Both the position numbers and the translations under genes were made by a program. The notes under the pieces were generated by a model that saw only the letters and a program-made list of their open reading frames with translations, was not told where the DNA came from and ran no database searches. Below, in pieces: positions 6,150 through 6,473 of a stretch of DNA of 6,473 nt; the first letter of the stretch is position 1, and each line of letters starts with the position of its first letter. This DNA comes from Azoarcus sp. (GTDB lineage: Bacteria; Pseudomonadota; Gammaproteobacteria; Burkholderiales; Rhodocyclaceae). The stretch lies in the NCBI GenBank assembly GCA_031268685.1, contig JAIRWW010000250.1, positions 1-6,473 on the forward strand, read 5' to 3'.

Positions 6150-6307
6150 CAGTCGATGTCGTCGGCGCGATCAACATACTGGCGCGAGGACACCGCGTTG
6201 CAGCCTGTGGAGAGTCGGTGCAGTCAGGCCGCCCGGTGAAGCAGAAACCCGCCGAAGCGACTCATTCCGACTTAAGGCAGGGCAATCGCACGAATGTTGG
6301 TAAGTAA
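6149..6307 (+). pseudogene. tnpB: C-terminal remnant of an IS200/IS605-type TnpB (OrfB)
   Basis: TnpB is the RNA-guided nuclease carried by IS200/IS605 and IS1341-type elements. This frame reads TVDVVGAINILARGHRVAAC, then GESVQSGRPVKQKPAEATHS, ending at TAA 6305-6307. It matches the typical end of OrfB/TnpB proteins, where the segment normally reads as NAD-x-x-GAINIL followed by a basic GRPVKQEP-type tail. The Asp at 6155-6157 would be the third RuvC catalytic Asp. Everything upstream (RuvC I and II, zinc finger) is absent, and an in-frame TAG lies at 6143-6145, so it is a dead fragment of about 52 codons. The last residues (GNRTNVGK) may already be non-native sequence. It is divergent from dinJ, and its left edge coincides with the dinJ -35 box. 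It was recognised from the translated sequence only. Confidence 0.8.
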
Positions 6308-6360
6308 TTGATTCTTTTTGAAATTTGTTGGCGGCATTATTTTGATGATCTCTGAGAGGG

Positions 6361-6373
6361 TGTTTTCAAAACA
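6361..6373. repeat. short palindrome TGTTTT-C-AAAACA
   Basis: A perfect 6-bp inverted repeat with a single central base, preceded by GAGAGGG (6354-6360). It could be an operator for the gene that begins downstream or part of the terminal repeat of an insertion element, since many IS ends have a G-run followed by TGTTTT. No second copy is visible inside the window, so neither can be decided. Confidence 0.35.
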
Positions 6374-6426
6374 TGAGAAATAAAATAGAATGGACCTTTG
6401 GATTATTTATTCCGAAGGGGAAGGAA

Positions 6427-6473
6427 ATGGGAAGAGGTCGTCCGGCGAAGCTGGGAGAAGAAGAGCGAGTGCG
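6427..6473 (+). CDS. start of an unidentified basic protein, cut by the window edge
   Basis: An open frame begins at ATG 6427 with MGRGRPAKLGEEERV and runs off the right edge. AGGGG at 6416-6420 stands 6 bases before the ATG, a convincing ribosome site. The same frame is open from the ATG at 6373 (adding MRNKIEWTFGLFIPKGKE), but that start has a more distant GAGAGGG (12 bases), so 6427 is preferred. The GRGRP core resembles an AT-hook, and similar basic openings occur in transposases and small DNA-binding proteins. The 15 or so visible residues are too few to name a family. Its position after a tnpB remnant in AT-rich DNA makes a mobile-element gene plausible. Confidence 0.5.
   Translation, partial: MGRGRPAKLGEEERV

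Noticed and set aside
5779..6303. 174-codon open frame on the + strand
   Set aside because: It lies antisense to the convincing DinJ antitoxin and toxin remnant and in a different frame from the TnpB tail; its translation shows no family-like pattern.

Overview
The window looks like a stretch of betaproteobacterial chromosome. The evidence is the gene order dusB-fis followed by purH and purD, a short Fis-type protein, and protein sequences that match proteobacterial families closely. The exact genus cannot be read from the sequence. All the conserved genes lie on the + strand and are GC-rich. Two AT-rich patches stand out: about 256-600, and about 6300-6440 at the right end.

Layout of the housekeeping part. 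Bases 1-255 are the C-terminal end of pepP (Xaa-Pro aminopeptidase). An AT-rich, gene-free spacer (256-632) follows, with a good candidate terminator for pepP. Next come dusB (633-1667) and fis (1664-1906), joined by an ATGA overlap and closed by a perfect 8-bp hairpin directly after the fis stop. After a 190-base gap come purH (2097-3689), a small TfoX N-terminal-domain protein (3697-4098) and purD (4095-5381). These three are packed tightly (7-base gap, then an ATGA overlap) and probably form one operon. PurD and PurH act at the start and the end of IMP synthesis. The TfoX-like gene between them is the unexplained passenger.

The last 1.1 kb (5382-6473) is accessory DNA. On the - strand lies a DinJ-YafQ type II toxin-antitoxin module. 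The antitoxin is complete. The toxin is split by a frame change that fits a deletion of about 10 bases, although every known YafQ active-site position survives downstream of the break. A perfect palindrome over the antitoxin promoter is the likely autoregulatory operator. On the + strand, starting right at that promoter, is an unreported remnant of an IS200/IS605-type TnpB. It holds only the C-terminal tail, beginning at the third RuvC catalytic motif. It ends in AT-rich DNA that leads to the start of another, unidentified open reading frame running off the window.

No wholly new system is convincingly visible. The points most worth following up are the inactivated toxin beside an intact antitoxin, the junction of the TA promoter with the tnpB remnant, the TfoX-like gene inside the pur operon, and the identity of the element at the right edge.
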